Assembly (NCBI RefSeq): GCF_040530035.1
Contig: NZ_JBEWCD010000001.1
Coordinates: 186,001-250,000, forward strand
Length of the DNA stretch: 64,000 nt
Reading direction: 5' to 3'
Source of the DNA: Roseibium sp. HPY-6
GTDB lineage: Bacteria; Pseudomonadota; Alphaproteobacteria; Rhizobiales; Stappiaceae
Positions 35,798 through 45,293 of the stretch are shown here, piece by piece. The notes beneath the pieces are model-generated. The model saw only the letters and a program-made list of their open reading frames with translations, searched no databases and was not told the origin of the DNA. Positions within the stretch are counted from its first letter, which is position 1. Every line of letters starts with the position of its first letter. The translations under genes and the position numbers were made by a program.

Positions 35798-37213
35798 CTA
35801 AAGCGGCAAGCCGAACCAAAGTGCCGCGATCCCCAGAAACGCGAAAAACCCGACGACATCGGTCACTGTCGTCACGAAAACGCTTGAGGCGATTGCAGGG
35901 TCGACTTTCAGTCGGTCCAGGGCAATCGGAATGAGCAGTCCGGACAGGCCGGCAAAAAGCATGTTGATGATGATTGCACCCGCAATCACGACACCAAGGC
36001 CCGGGCTGGCGAACCAAAGCCACGCCGTTAGCCCGATAAGGATCGCAAGCGCCACTCCGTTGACCGCGCTCACCAGGACTTCGCGATTGAGAACGCGGAG
36101 CATGTTGCGGGCGCTGAGTTCCTGCGTTGCAATACCGCGGACCGCAACAGTCATCGTCTGCGTTCCGGCATTACCGCCCATCGACGCCACGATCGGCATG
36201 AGTACCGCAAGCGCAACCATCGCCTCGATCGTGTCTTCGAAGAGCGCAATGACCACCGATGCCAGGATCGCGGTGCCGAGATTGACGACGAGCCACGTAA
36301 GTCTTGAGCGGGCAATCGTCACGACACTGTCAGAAATTTCTTCATCACCAACACCGGCAAGCGCACGAAGGTCTTCTTCGGCCTCTTCCTGGATCACGTC
36401 GACGATATCGTCGACGGTAAGAACGCCGACCAGCCGCTCGTTTTCGTCGACAACAGCCGAAGACACCAGATTGTAGCGTTCGAACCGGCGCGCAACTTCC
36501 TCCTGGTCTTCGACCGCGAGAACCGCCTGGCGGGTTTCCTCCATGATCGAAGTGACTTTCTCCGCACGCTTAGTGCGCAGGATCTTGTCCAGATGCACCG
36601 AGCCAAGCAGCTTGAAAGCCGGATCGACCACGTAAATTTCATAAAAACTATCCGGCAGGTCCCGCGCTTCACGCATGTAGTCGATCGTCTGACCGACCGT
36701 CCAGAAGGGCGCAACGGCGATAAATTCGCTTTGCATACGCCGGCCGGCGCTTTCTTCCGGGTAATCCAGCGCCTTTTTCAGCTGGGCGCGATCGGAATAC
36801 GGCAGCTCCTCCAGAATCGCCGCCTGGTCAACCTCGTCGAGGTCTTCCAGAATGTAGACCGCGTCATCGGAATCGAGATCCCCCAGACCTTCCGCGATCA
36901 CTTCATTGGGAAGGTCTTCCAGAACCTGCAGTCGAACAGCCTCATCGGTCTCCGTCAGAGCCGTGTAGTCAAACTCTGCCCCTAGAAGCCGGATAAAGGC
37001 GGCGCGCTCATCAGCATTGAGCGTTTCCAGAAGATCACCGGTGTCGGCTTCGTGCAGATCCCCCGCAAGGTCTCTCAGCGAAGTTCCGTCGTCGGCCTGG
37101 ATCGCCTCTTCAACGGCCGCGATGAAATCGGGATTGAGCCGCTCTTCCTCGTCTCTAACCGGTATGTGCGGTTCCCGGGAGGCTGTGACGTCAAGCTCAG
37201 CTGCTTCGCTCAT
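35798..37213 (-). CDS. mgtE: Magnesium transporter MgtE
   Basis: 471 aa, full length. N-terminal superhelical domain (about 25-140), two CBS domains (about 145-270, with VTSIMEE and VDDIVDVIQEE), a plug helix, then five transmembrane helices containing PIVASMGGNAGTQTMTVAVRG, the ion-pore signature. The CBS/N domains gate the channel by sensing cytoplasmic Mg2+. Converges on ohrR. Confidence 0.97.
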   Translation of the reverse strand: MSEAAELDVTASREPHIPVRDEEERLNPDFIAAVEEAIQADDGTSLRDLAGDLHEADTGDLLETLNADERAAFIRLLGAEFDYTALTETDEAVRLQVLEDLPNEVIAEGLGDLDSDDAVYILEDLDEVDQAAILEELPYSDRAQLKKALDYPEESAGRRMQSEFIAVAPFWTVGQTIDYMREARDLPDSFYEIYVVDPAFKLLGSVHLDKILRTKRAEKVTSIMEETRQAVLAVEDQEEVARRFERYNLVSSAVVDENERLVGVLTVDDIVDVIQEEAEEDLRALAGVGDEEISDSVVTIARSRLTWLVVNLGTAILASVVIALFEDTIEAMVALAVLMPIVASMGGNAGTQTMTVAVRGIATQELSARNMLRVLNREVLVSAVNGVALAILIGLTAWLWFASPGLGVVIAGAIIINMLFAGLSGLLIPIALDRLKVDPAIASSVFVTTVTDVVGFFAFLGIAALWFGLPL

Positions 37214-37258
37214 GCTCTGCCTCCCGCGCCGGATGTTTGAGGTTCTACACGCTCAGAA

Positions 37259-37315
37259 CTAGCCTTTAGCGACCAAAAGTGCCACCGCTAAAACGGTCAA
37301 AGTCCACAGCGCCAT
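37259..37315 (-). CDS. Possible 18-aa hydrophobic leader peptide upstream of mgtE
   Basis: ATG 37315 to TAG 37259 encodes MALWTLTVLAVALLVAKG, a single hydrophobic stretch, ending 45 bases before the mgtE start on the same strand. The ribosome-binding site (GGG, 9 bases upstream) is weak. Tiny hydrophobic leaders occur upstream of some Mg2+ transporter genes; here the reading frame alone is the evidence. Confidence 0.3.
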   Translation of the reverse strand: MALWTLTVLAVALLVAKG

Positions 37316-37369
37316 ACTGTTCTACCCGATGGGATCTAAACTCGTTTTTTTCGCAAAGTCTGCATCTGT

Positions 37370-37687
37370 TCAAAAACCGGCACATCCCTTGTTCCGGGCC
37401 ACACTGCGAAGGTTTTCCAGATAGCCACGCGTCTTTGCCGGTAAGATGGATTCGCTTGACGCAATACATTTATCGGAGCGCCGGAACGCCCGTTTTGCGC
37501 GCTCGCTTTGCAGGCACACCCGACCTTCAGCGAGCGTTTGCTGTTCCACAAACCAGAGCTGCTGACACGTCATGGCCCCGAAGCGTGCGGGATCCGTCGA
37601 CTGCGCTTGAACGAGTGACGCAGATACCGCGAAAAACGGCAAAAGGCCAAATGGGGCAAGGAATGCCTTAAGTCTGGTTTTTCTCAT
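37370..37687 (-). CDS. Small secreted YARHG-like protein
   Basis: 105 aa from ATG 37687. Signal peptide MRKTRLKAFLAPFGLLPFFA..VQA, then a short domain with DPARFGAMTCQQLWFVEQQTLAEGRVC and FRRSDKCIASS, four cysteines and the YARHG-type Cys-x2-LW-x8-Gly-x-Cys pattern. Periplasmic; function unknown. Confidence 0.75.
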   Translation of the reverse strand: MRKTRLKAFLAPFGLLPFFAVSASLVQAQSTDPARFGAMTCQQLWFVEQQTLAEGRVCLQSERAKRAFRRSDKCIASSESILPAKTRGYLENLRSVARNKGCAGF

Positions 37688-37760
37688 GCGGCGCTGACAC
37701 AACTCAATCCGGCAAAGACGCTCCTAGGTGCAACAAAAGGCGCTCTTTACGCAAATGATT

Positions 37761-38852
37761 TCACGCGCTGCCGGCGCGCGCTTCATCAAGGATCTTTGGC
37801 GGCCGGGACATCTTGTAAAGGTGGGCTACATGCGCGCGCAAAACGTCCCATGGGGCCAGTATGTTGAGCGGGACGCCGAACTCTCTCGCAGTCCTGATCA
37901 CCATCCTGCTAAGTGCCCGATTGTGCGAATGTGCGAACCGGGGGAAAAGATGGTGTGCGCTGTGAGCATTTGCTCCGCCCGTCAAGGCGATCGCCAGTCT
38001 CGAAGTCGGAGCCCAGTCGACCGCAGTCCGTATTTGATGATGTGCCCAATCGAGTGGAAGGTCACCGTCGCTGCCGGGATCGAAAAACTCTGCCGCATCA
38101 CTGATATGACTGCCAACATTTATCGCGACAAACAACAAGGACGCGGAAGAAACGAACGCGATGTAATAGCACGTCAGAAACCCGATCCCGTGCTCCGTTA
38201 GAACAAGCGGCAGAACCAGGAAAAGACAGATGTGGACGATCTTTGACGCCACGAATTCAACAATCGGCCAAAGGCCCGAAAACTTACGCGGCCAGGCGCG
38301 TTTTGCTTTGCGAAGATGGTCAAAGTCCTCCACAAACGCCAGGTGTGGCAATACGAGCGCATAGAGGAAAACGGCATACCAGCATTGAAACTTGTGCCAT
38401 TTGCGCCACGGTTTCGACGGTGACAGCCTGAGTAAACTTGATCCGTCCGCATCAATGTCGGTTCCGGCGATATTCGGATACATATGATGGAGCCTCAGGT
38501 GCCGTTCAGCCCAGAGCTTTCCGGAGACCCCGATGAGCGAAAATCCGGCAAACAGGCAAACCGCGTTCACCCATTTTGAAGTGGCAAACGAACCATGAGC
38601 TGCATCATGACAAACTGTTGCGATCAGGGTGTAGATACCTGCCCCCAGGACGACGGCAGAAATCAAGAGAACCCAGGGGTTTAGACCCGCATAGATCAAG
38701 CTATAGACCGCTGCGCAGAACAGAAACAGCATACTGGATCTGAACCATTGGCCGATACCGGCAAACCGACCGGTTTTGCTGCGGGACAGATATCTGCCTG
38801 CACGAGCATTGAGCCGCGAAGAAAACGCACTTTTAGGCTGGTAGTTGGGCAT
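37761..38852 (-). CDS. Membrane fatty acid desaturase
   Basis: 363 aa. Three histidine boxes of the integral-membrane di-iron desaturases: HDAAH (His82-86), HLRLHH (118-123) and NAHSAHH near residue 300, between four or more membrane helices. The box spacing and the GKLWAERHLRLHHMYPNIAGTDID context resemble front-end (linoleoyl-CoA/delta-6-like) acyl-lipid desaturases. It introduces a double bond into membrane fatty acids; the position cannot be told. Single gene. Confidence 0.92.
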   Translation of the reverse strand: MPNYQPKSAFSSRLNARAGRYLSRSKTGRFAGIGQWFRSSMLFLFCAAVYSLIYAGLNPWVLLISAVVLGAGIYTLIATVCHDAAHGSFATSKWVNAVCLFAGFSLIGVSGKLWAERHLRLHHMYPNIAGTDIDADGSSLLRLSPSKPWRKWHKFQCWYAVFLYALVLPHLAFVEDFDHLRKAKRAWPRKFSGLWPIVEFVASKIVHICLFLVLPLVLTEHGIGFLTCYYIAFVSSASLLFVAINVGSHISDAAEFFDPGSDGDLPLDWAHHQIRTAVDWAPTSRLAIALTGGANAHSAHHLFPRFAHSHNRALSRMVIRTAREFGVPLNILAPWDVLRAHVAHLYKMSRPPKILDEARAGSA

Positions 38853-39170
38853 TGTCTCACATCACTTGGTGATTTTGATTTATTAGAACGTCATACTCCG
38901 CAATCATGGATTTTTATAGTCAAAAACTTCTCGTAAAACGGGAAACTCAACGCGTCATATCTATTGGTCAAAAAAACTCAAGCGAATTCAGATATGTGTA
39001 CGCCGCGCCTTCACCGCAATGGTGAGTGCGTCCGTTTCCGCGAGCATTGGAAGGACTGACCGCACCCAGAGCGACAGGATCGGACCGGCATTTTCGGATG
39101 GAATCTGTGTGGACGCAACGAGGGCTTCTTTTTGGGACGAACCAATTGGTGCTCCGGTCGCTCCCGAAAG
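38853..39170. other. Intergenic region upstream of the desaturase gene
   Basis: Roughly 320 bases. The desaturase-proximal third is AT-rich and probably holds its promoter. Short overlapping open frames in the rest have no ribosome-binding site or codon bias; nothing further could be supported. Confidence 0.5.
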
Positions 39171-39752
39171 TCAGGAAGCAGAACATTCCTGGGGCTGCGT
39201 ATCCATCGTCCAGTTCTGAACCGGCAAGGCCTTAAGCGAAGCCCGGAAGGGCTTGTCCTTGTGAATGCCTTTGCCGGTGAGAAGATTGACGTCACAGGTC
39301 CCAGACATGGCCTCATCCAGGGTGTCGTAGTAAGAAAGCGTATAGCCGGCCACCACAAAAATGCTGTTCCGGTAAGCGATTGTCAGCACTTGCTCCCAGC
39401 GGCTCCGGCCAATCGCGGAGTTTTCCGAATAAACCTTCAGCGACCCGTTCCCGCTTGCTTCAAGCCACGGCGACTGGCCATATGCGCCGCCGCGCCAGGC
39501 AATATCCGGCGCATAAGCGGCCTTGACCCAACCGTCGCCCGCGTCTTTGAAAACATAGAGATCCGAGCCGCCGTCCGTATCAACCAGAACGGCCTTGTAG
39601 CGAAAAATGTCGCCATCGACCGGCACGATCTCAACACCAGAGACATCGCCAGGCGAAACTGCGGCGTCATCCGCGTTTAAGTCGGTGGAAGCGCTAAGAA
39701 AAACGCCCGCAAATGCAATCAAAGAGGCAAAGCCTGACAAAAAGTTCTTCAT
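39171..39752 (-). CDS. Exported protein of unknown function
   Basis: 193 aa from ATG 39752, a normal signal peptide start (MKNFLSGFASLIAFAGVFLS, cleavage near LNA). The soluble part has a repeating aromatic/Gly pattern (YKAVLVDTDGGSDLYVFKDAG, WEQVLTIAYRNSIFVVAGYTLSYYD) and two cysteines near the C-terminus, one in DVNLLTGKGI context. Family not recognised. Isolated gene. Confidence 0.72.
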   Translation of the reverse strand: MKNFLSGFASLIAFAGVFLSASTDLNADDAAVSPGDVSGVEIVPVDGDIFRYKAVLVDTDGGSDLYVFKDAGDGWVKAAYAPDIAWRGGAYGQSPWLEASGNGSLKVYSENSAIGRSRWEQVLTIAYRNSIFVVAGYTLSYYDTLDEAMSGTCDVNLLTGKGIHKDKPFRASLKALPVQNWTMDTQPQECSAS

Positions 39753-40490
39753 TTTGAACTCCGTGGTTTCAATCGAATTCTCTTCCGGCAGCAAGGGGGC
39801 AAAGGCACGACTATCGCAGAGGCCTGAATTACGGGCAATCGGATGCGGCTTTCAAAGCGTTGCAGTCTCAGAGGCAGAATGCCGAATATCACTTTTGTTC
39901 TTGCGTCTTTGAAAGACGACCTTGGGCACTTTTTCTGCGCAAATGCAGGTTCAAACAAGCCATCCTGGACCGCACCTGATAACGAATAAATCTACAATGA
40001 GATGCTGCTCCTCACGAAAGAAGTGAGCAAGATGCGCCCTGCTTCGACAGTGACGCTTCTGGACGGGAAAAAGGAAACGGTTGCCACTAGGGAATACCAA
40101 CTCCTGCGCCTACTTTTTTAATCAGCTCGTCTCGGAACGAACTCTAACAAATAGCACCTTTCACGCAGCTCATGGCCAATTTAAATGCGGTCGCGAGTTG
40201 TATCACAATACCAGAATTCAAAGCCTGTGTACCGAAGCTAGATGACCAAAAGTAAGCAGGAAACTGCACAAAGCTAAAAAACGTCGATCTGCAATTTTAT
40301 CATTATGGTTTGAATAAATTTTTCGGCAAATATTTCTTCATGTCGGTTCGAGGCGTTCAACGCACCCGAAAAATCTTAATCACGCTTGACCACATGTCAG
40401 GACTGGTGAATTCTAGACTTAATAAAAACGATCATTCGCTTCGAAGCCACCAATCGAGTGAGCATTCACAAATCCATATTGGAGATTATT
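39753..40490. other. Gene-poor, AT-richer region before the T6SS accessory operon
   Basis: About 740 bases, visibly richer in A/T than the flanks. A 39-codon frame at 40002-40121 ends REYQLLRLLF, which looks like the start of a winged-helix domain and may be a gene remnant. The promoter of the operon that begins at 40491 should lie near its right end. No other gene, repeat or RNA could be supported. Confidence 0.5.
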
Positions 40491-41195
40491 GTGGGGTTGC
40501 AGACAAACGCAAAAGCCTTGGGAGCAGACGTTGAAACAGGCAAGGCTGGTTTTCCGGAAAATATTGTTTCTCCCCTGCCTGAAGTTCTAACGCAGCGCGC
40601 TTCAGGAGAAATCATCTCCTGTAACGGTCTGCATTTTGATGTCCGGTGGGCCACTCAGACCTTGTCCGCACGCCGTGCGGTGTCTTGCCTTCTCGATCCC
40701 GAACCAGGTGATGTGGTTGCACTGCTGGAAACGCGCGAAGGACTGTTTATCACGGACGTGCTTTTGCGGACCGGCAGCGCTTCGGGAGAGATCACACTCA
40801 ATGCGCGCGCGGAAGATGGGACAGCACGGGACCTTAAGCTGGCCGCCGGAAATCTCAGGCTAGAGGCAGGTGGAAAGGTGGAAGTCTCCGGCAAGAGCAT
40901 GGCTTTGCGTTTCGACACCATTCTTATGACGGCGAACCAGGTCGCGATGGTCGGCAGGAAGCTCATGACCTCCATGCAAGACATCGTCACCAGCGCCAGG
41001 AAGCAAATGGCAAGCTTCGATACAAGCTCGTTCCGTGCCCGAAACCGGATCGACCGGATCGAAGAAACGGACCAGTTGCGAGCGGGCAACATTCAAACGC
41101 AGGCGGAGAAGGTTGTGCTCACCAAGGCAGGATCCGCGTTGACTGTCGCTAAAGAAGACGTGCGGTTGGATGGCAAACGCATTTCCATGGGCTAA
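40491..41195 (+). CDS. DUF3540 family protein (type VI secretion associated)
   Basis: 234 aa from GTG 40491, with GGAG 6 bases upstream; a GTG at 40458 lacks a ribosome-binding site. RRAVSCLLDPEPGDVVALLETREGLFITDVLLR is the family's OB-like block, followed by a beta-repetitive region and KSMALRFDTILMTANQVAMVGRKLMTSM. DUF3540 genes occur next to DUF2169/pentapeptide and DUF4150 genes in T6SS vgrG-linked clusters, where they probably help assemble or load the spike. First gene of a six-gene operon. Confidence 0.85.
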   Translation: MGLQTNAKALGADVETGKAGFPENIVSPLPEVLTQRASGEIISCNGLHFDVRWATQTLSARRAVSCLLDPEPGDVVALLETREGLFITDVLLRTGSASGEITLNARAEDGTARDLKLAAGNLRLEAGGKVEVSGKSMALRFDTILMTANQVAMVGRKLMTSMQDIVTSARKQMASFDTSSFRARNRIDRIEETDQLRAGNIQTQAEKVVLTKAGSALTVAKEDVRLDGKRISMG

Positions 41196-41246
41196 CGCCA
41201 TCACGTAATTCCCACCGGTTTTTTGCCGGATTTCGAGGTTTCGAGC

Positions 41247-44219
41247 ATGCGCGTTTTCAAGCCTTTGCGACTTGGCCTACTGACCAAAACCGTTCCGCAC
41301 AACGGCGCCGGGCTTTTTGTCATCTCGACCCTGACAACGTTTGATCTTCTCGACCCGGGCGACATCCTCGCTGAAGCCGCACTCTGGCCCATCGTGGCCA
41401 AGGAACTGCCCAAAGGCGCGATCTTCGACGCAGCCTATCCCAAGCCGGCCGGAGAATTCTTCATTGCGGGCAAAGCGATGTCGGCGGAGCCGGTGCAGGC
41501 AATGAACGTGGCTGTATCCGTGGGAAACCTGCAAAGGAAGTTGTCGGTGTTCGGCGACCGGACCTGGCAAGCAGGTCCGGACAGCCCGGTGTTTTCCCAA
41601 CCTGTCCCTTTCAATGAGATGCCTCTAACACCTGAGCGCGCATTCGGCGGCGAAAGCTTCGCTGGCAATCCGGTGGGGCGCGGATCTGTTTCCGCCGATA
41701 TCGTCGCGCATATCGGTGGTGCGCCGCTGCCGAATGTCGAACTGTCAGGTTTGGAAATCAAAGCCATTACCGATCGGCCAGAGCCCGCTCTGGTTGGACC
41801 GATCGCGATGGACGATCCTGCCCGCATGAAATTGACAGGCACGTTCGACAAGACCTGGACATCGCTCAAGATGCCAGAATGGCCGGACGACTTTGATCCG
41901 CGTTATTACATGTCCGCGCCGCAGTCGCAGCGGTTCGGTCATTTCCTCAACGGAGATGAGCCGGTGCGGGTTGTGGGCATGTCCGCACAAGCACCGGATG
42001 TTCAAAGCCGGCTTCCGGGCGTTCGGGCCCGTGCCTTTGTTGCAAAGGCGGGTTCCCAGGGACGCCTCATCGAGGTGCCGCTGCGAACGGATACGGTATG
42101 GATCTTTGGCTCGGAGCTCAAAGGGTCGGTCGTAAACCGGGGATTTCTGGAAGTATCAGACCGGGACGGAACTGAAATCAGCGATGTGATGATCGCGTAT
42201 GAATGGCTGGGCGACAGCCCGCGTTCGGCTGATCACTACCAACACGTCTACGATCTCCGAAGCGACCCGGACGAAGGCTACAAATACCTGCTGGCGGACA
42301 GCCAGTTGTCGCCTGAAGAGGACCCGGAAGAAACCGCCCGCCGCGAACAGGTTCGGCTTGCCGAGACAAAGGCGCGGCAAGAGAAATGGCTCGAAGGCAG
42401 GCAATGGTGGCTGGAGCGCCAGTTTGCCGAAAACGGCGTGCCGGTATCTCTGGTACCGGCAGTCGGCGACCCGGACGTTCAACCCTTGCTCCTGCCTAGC
42501 AGAGAAGACATCGAACGCGGCGACATCGATTTCGCACGGATCGTGTCTGATGCGCAGGAGATACAGCGGGAAGCGGAACTCAAAACCAATGCGGTCCTCG
42601 CTGAATTGGACGGATTGACAACGCGGCTCGGACTTCCGGCAAACAACATTCCCAAAGCAAATCACAAAATACTGGAACAACTCGGGGGTTCGATGCAGAC
42701 AGCGAAAGGCTTCCTTCCCGGCGTTGACGAAATTCTGGCTCAAAGCGAACTCAATGAACTCCTTGAGGGTTTTGAGCAAATTGCACCTTCTGATCGGCCG
42801 ATACCCGAAGAACCAGATCCTGAAAGCGCCTTCAAGACAGCAAGAGACCGGTTCCTTGAATCTCTCTCGTCTGAACTCTTGGGGCCTGCCAGAACACTCG
42901 TTGAGGACATTCCGCAGACGATCGGTGCTGAGAGGATCGAGGTGGGGACCGACGCCGCAGAGGAAATGGAACTCGACGCAGACGGTGCTCTCGATGCATT
43001 TCTCACCAAGAGCTTCCCGGCAACAGTTGGCAAAGACGGTCCCTCACCTCTTGCAACGATCAGATCCGCTCTTTCTCCTTCATCTGGAGATCCGGCCGCT
43101 GCCGGATCAGGCGCTGATCAGGCAAAGGCAAAACTTGCTGAAGCAGAAGAGAACCTGGATGACGCCCTGCTTTTCGCACGGCGAAATGCAGCGGAGCAGA
43201 TCGCGCCCCTGACGCCCTTGGGAGAACAGGCAGCAGCGCGGTTTGGCGAATATGTCCGCGACCACCTGGCCAATGGCGGCACGCTGACAGGACGAGACAT
43301 GGCCGGTGCATCCTTGGCTGCGCTTGAACACGACGGGGCGGATCTGACGGGAAGTTTTCTGGAAGCATGCAATCTTTCAGGCGCGCGTCTGCGCCGGGCC
43401 AGGGCCGTGGACGCCGTTTTAACCGGCGCCAATCTATCGCAGGCTGATTTCTCCGGCGCTGACATGACTCGGGTGAACCTTTCGAAAACCGGCGCAGCGC
43501 AGTGTAGTTTTCGCGAGGCCCAATTCAGTGGATCGACAATAGTCGGCGCAGATTTCTCCGGCAGTGATTTTTCCGGCACCGTGTTCGAAGACTGCACTTT
43601 TGTGGAGTGCGTGCTACCCGACACAAGCCTGAGCGGCGCCACCCTGAAAGACTGTTCCTTTGTGAACTGTGATCTGACAGGGCTCAAAGCCGACCGGCTA
43701 CGTCTTGAAAAGACCGTGTTCCTGTCCTGCGCCCTGGATACGTCGGACTGGTCGGACGCGACACTCCAAAAGGCAAGTTTTGCGGACACGAGCTTTCGCG
43801 CCGCTGTCTTTTCCCGGGCCGCGTTAGACGAGTGCGGCTGGTTCGGCCCGACCGACATGACTTCTGTGAAGTTCACCGATGTTCGGGCAGAGAAATGTGG
43901 CTTTCAGGACGCCCGGATGCCCGAATCCGATTTCTTGCGCGCTGTCTTTCACGGCTGTAATCTGTCCTCGGTCAATCTGGAAGCGGCGGATATGCGCCTC
44001 GCCTCCTTCAAGGAGAGCCTGTTCGCGTTCGCACGAGTTCGTGGCGCTGACATGTTCGGTGCCAATCTCCTCGGCGCAAGCTTCCACGGCGCCGACCTGC
44101 GGCAAAGCAGTTTCCGGTCAGCGAATTTCTTCCGCACCGATTTGTCCGATGCCAAACTCGCCTATGCCGACTTCACCCGTTCCAACCTGGAGCTGACCAA
44201 CATGGAGGCACGGGTATGA
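41247..44219 (+). CDS. DUF2169 and pentapeptide-repeat fusion protein (T6SS effector-loading adaptor type)
   Basis: 990 aa from ATG 41247, with GAGG 8 bases upstream. Residues 1-300 form the DUF2169 domain (FKPLRLGLLTKTVPHNG, AFGGESFAGNPVGRG, and RARAFV). About 340-680 are helical, acidic and linker-like. From about 690 to the end are some 55 pentapeptide repeats (A(D/N)LSG-type), a right-handed square beta-helix. DUF2169 proteins act as adaptors that mount effectors onto VgrG/PAAR tips. The next gene overlaps by four bases (ATGA). Confidence 0.9.
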   Translation: MRVFKPLRLGLLTKTVPHNGAGLFVISTLTTFDLLDPGDILAEAALWPIVAKELPKGAIFDAAYPKPAGEFFIAGKAMSAEPVQAMNVAVSVGNLQRKLSVFGDRTWQAGPDSPVFSQPVPFNEMPLTPERAFGGESFAGNPVGRGSVSADIVAHIGGAPLPNVELSGLEIKAITDRPEPALVGPIAMDDPARMKLTGTFDKTWTSLKMPEWPDDFDPRYYMSAPQSQRFGHFLNGDEPVRVVGMSAQAPDVQSRLPGVRARAFVAKAGSQGRLIEVPLRTDTVWIFGSELKGSVVNRGFLEVSDRDGTEISDVMIAYEWLGDSPRSADHYQHVYDLRSDPDEGYKYLLADSQLSPEEDPEETARREQVRLAETKARQEKWLEGRQWWLERQFAENGVPVSLVPAVGDPDVQPLLLPSREDIERGDIDFARIVSDAQEIQREAELKTNAVLAELDGLTTRLGLPANNIPKANHKILEQLGGSMQTAKGFLPGVDEILAQSELNELLEGFEQIAPSDRPIPEEPDPESAFKTARDRFLESLSSELLGPARTLVEDIPQTIGAERIEVGTDAAEEMELDADGALDAFLTKSFPATVGKDGPSPLATIRSALSPSSGDPAAAGSGADQAKAKLAEAEENLDDALLFARRNAAEQIAPLTPLGEQAAARFGEYVRDHLANGGTLTGRDMAGASLAALEHDGADLTGSFLEACNLSGARLRRARAVDAVLTGANLSQADFSGADMTRVNLSKTGAAQCSFREAQFSGSTIVGADFSGSDFSGTVFEDCTFVECVLPDTSLSGATLKDCSFVNCDLTGLKADRLRLEKTVFLSCALDTSDWSDATLQKASFADTSFRAAVFSRAALDECGWFGPTDMTSVKFTDVRAEKCGFQDARMPESDFLRAVFHGCNLSSVNLEAADMRLASFKESLFAFARVRGADMFGANLLGASFHGADLRQSSFRSANFFRTDLSDAKLAYADFTRSNLELTNMEARV

Positions 44220-45277
44220 TCACGCCTGAAGATCTTGCCGACTTCATCCGCTATGATGAGCCTGTGCTGGAAGCCGATTTGTCCGGCTGCGACCTGAGCG
44301 GGATGAAGATCGCAAAAGGGAACTTCGTGGAGTGCAACTTCACGGGGGCCAATCTCACCGGCGCTGACCTCAGCGGCAGCGTTTTCAGCGAGTGTATTCT
44401 GGGATCGGTCATCCTTGACAACACGAACCTGGACGACGCGGTTTTTGTCAAATCCGCCCTCAGCCGGACAAAACTTGCGGGAGCACATCTGGACAGTGTT
44501 TCGTTTCTCGAAACAGACCTTGCCGCCGGCGATCTTAGCGGTGCCAGCCTCATCGGCTGCCAGTTCCTGAAGACAGATCTCAGTGATCTCGATTTCAATG
44601 GTGCAGCGTTCCAAAAATGCGCTTTTGTCGACTGCCCCAGCGCACAGGTCAATCTGAATGATGCGCTGCTCGATACGGTTTCCTTTGTTGACATCGACCT
44701 GTCGAAAGCAGCCTTCGAGAAAGTGATCTGCCAATCCGTAATGTTCCTGAGGTGCAACCTGACCGGGATCGACTTTTCGGACACGCCGGTCATGCAGTGC
44801 ACATTCATGGAAAGCGACATGAACGGATGCCGTTTCGAACGCGCCGACTTGAGCGGCAGTCTGCTGGTTGGGAGCGAACTGGCGGGCAGCTCCTTTGCCG
44901 GCGCAATTGCCGAAATGACTTTGTTTTGCAACGCGAACCTGAAAGAAGCAGTCTTTTCAGGCGCACGCCTTGAGATGGCAAACTTTAGCGGCAGCGATTT
45001 GCGTATGGCGAACCTTTCCGCCAGTTCCTGCGAAAAGGCGCAATTCGACAAGGCCGATTGCCGGGGCACCGAGTTTGCGGGCAGCGATCTTCGATTGGCA
45101 AACCTGGCGAATTGCAATCTGGAGGGCGCGAACCTGTCGCGTGCAGCGCTGAACCTCGCTGATTTTCATAATGCGAGCCTGACTTCGGCGTTGACCGACG
45201 GTGCACACGGTTCAGTCCGTCAAACCGATCAGCAGCGGCTGATCTGCGAGATTTACGATCCACGGGCCATCGGCTAG
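44216..45277 (+). CDS. Pentapeptide-repeat protein
   Basis: 353 aa, nearly all pentapeptide repeats: LSGCDLSGMKIAKGNFVECN, NFTGANLTGADLSGSVFSEC and so on, with many Cys at the repeat corners. Its ATG overlaps the stop of the DUF2169 gene (ATGA), with GGAGG upstream, and it looks like a partial copy of that protein's repeat half. It probably forms a rigid beta-helix partner in the same T6SS complex. Confidence 0.92.
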   Translation: MITPEDLADFIRYDEPVLEADLSGCDLSGMKIAKGNFVECNFTGANLTGADLSGSVFSECILGSVILDNTNLDDAVFVKSALSRTKLAGAHLDSVSFLETDLAAGDLSGASLIGCQFLKTDLSDLDFNGAAFQKCAFVDCPSAQVNLNDALLDTVSFVDIDLSKAAFEKVICQSVMFLRCNLTGIDFSDTPVMQCTFMESDMNGCRFERADLSGSLLVGSELAGSSFAGAIAEMTLFCNANLKEAVFSGARLEMANFSGSDLRMANLSASSCEKAQFDKADCRGTEFAGSDLRLANLANCNLEGANLSRAALNLADFHNASLTSALTDGAHGSVRQTDQQRLICEIYDPRAIG

Positions 45278-45293
45278 CGGGAGGAGAAAGAAC

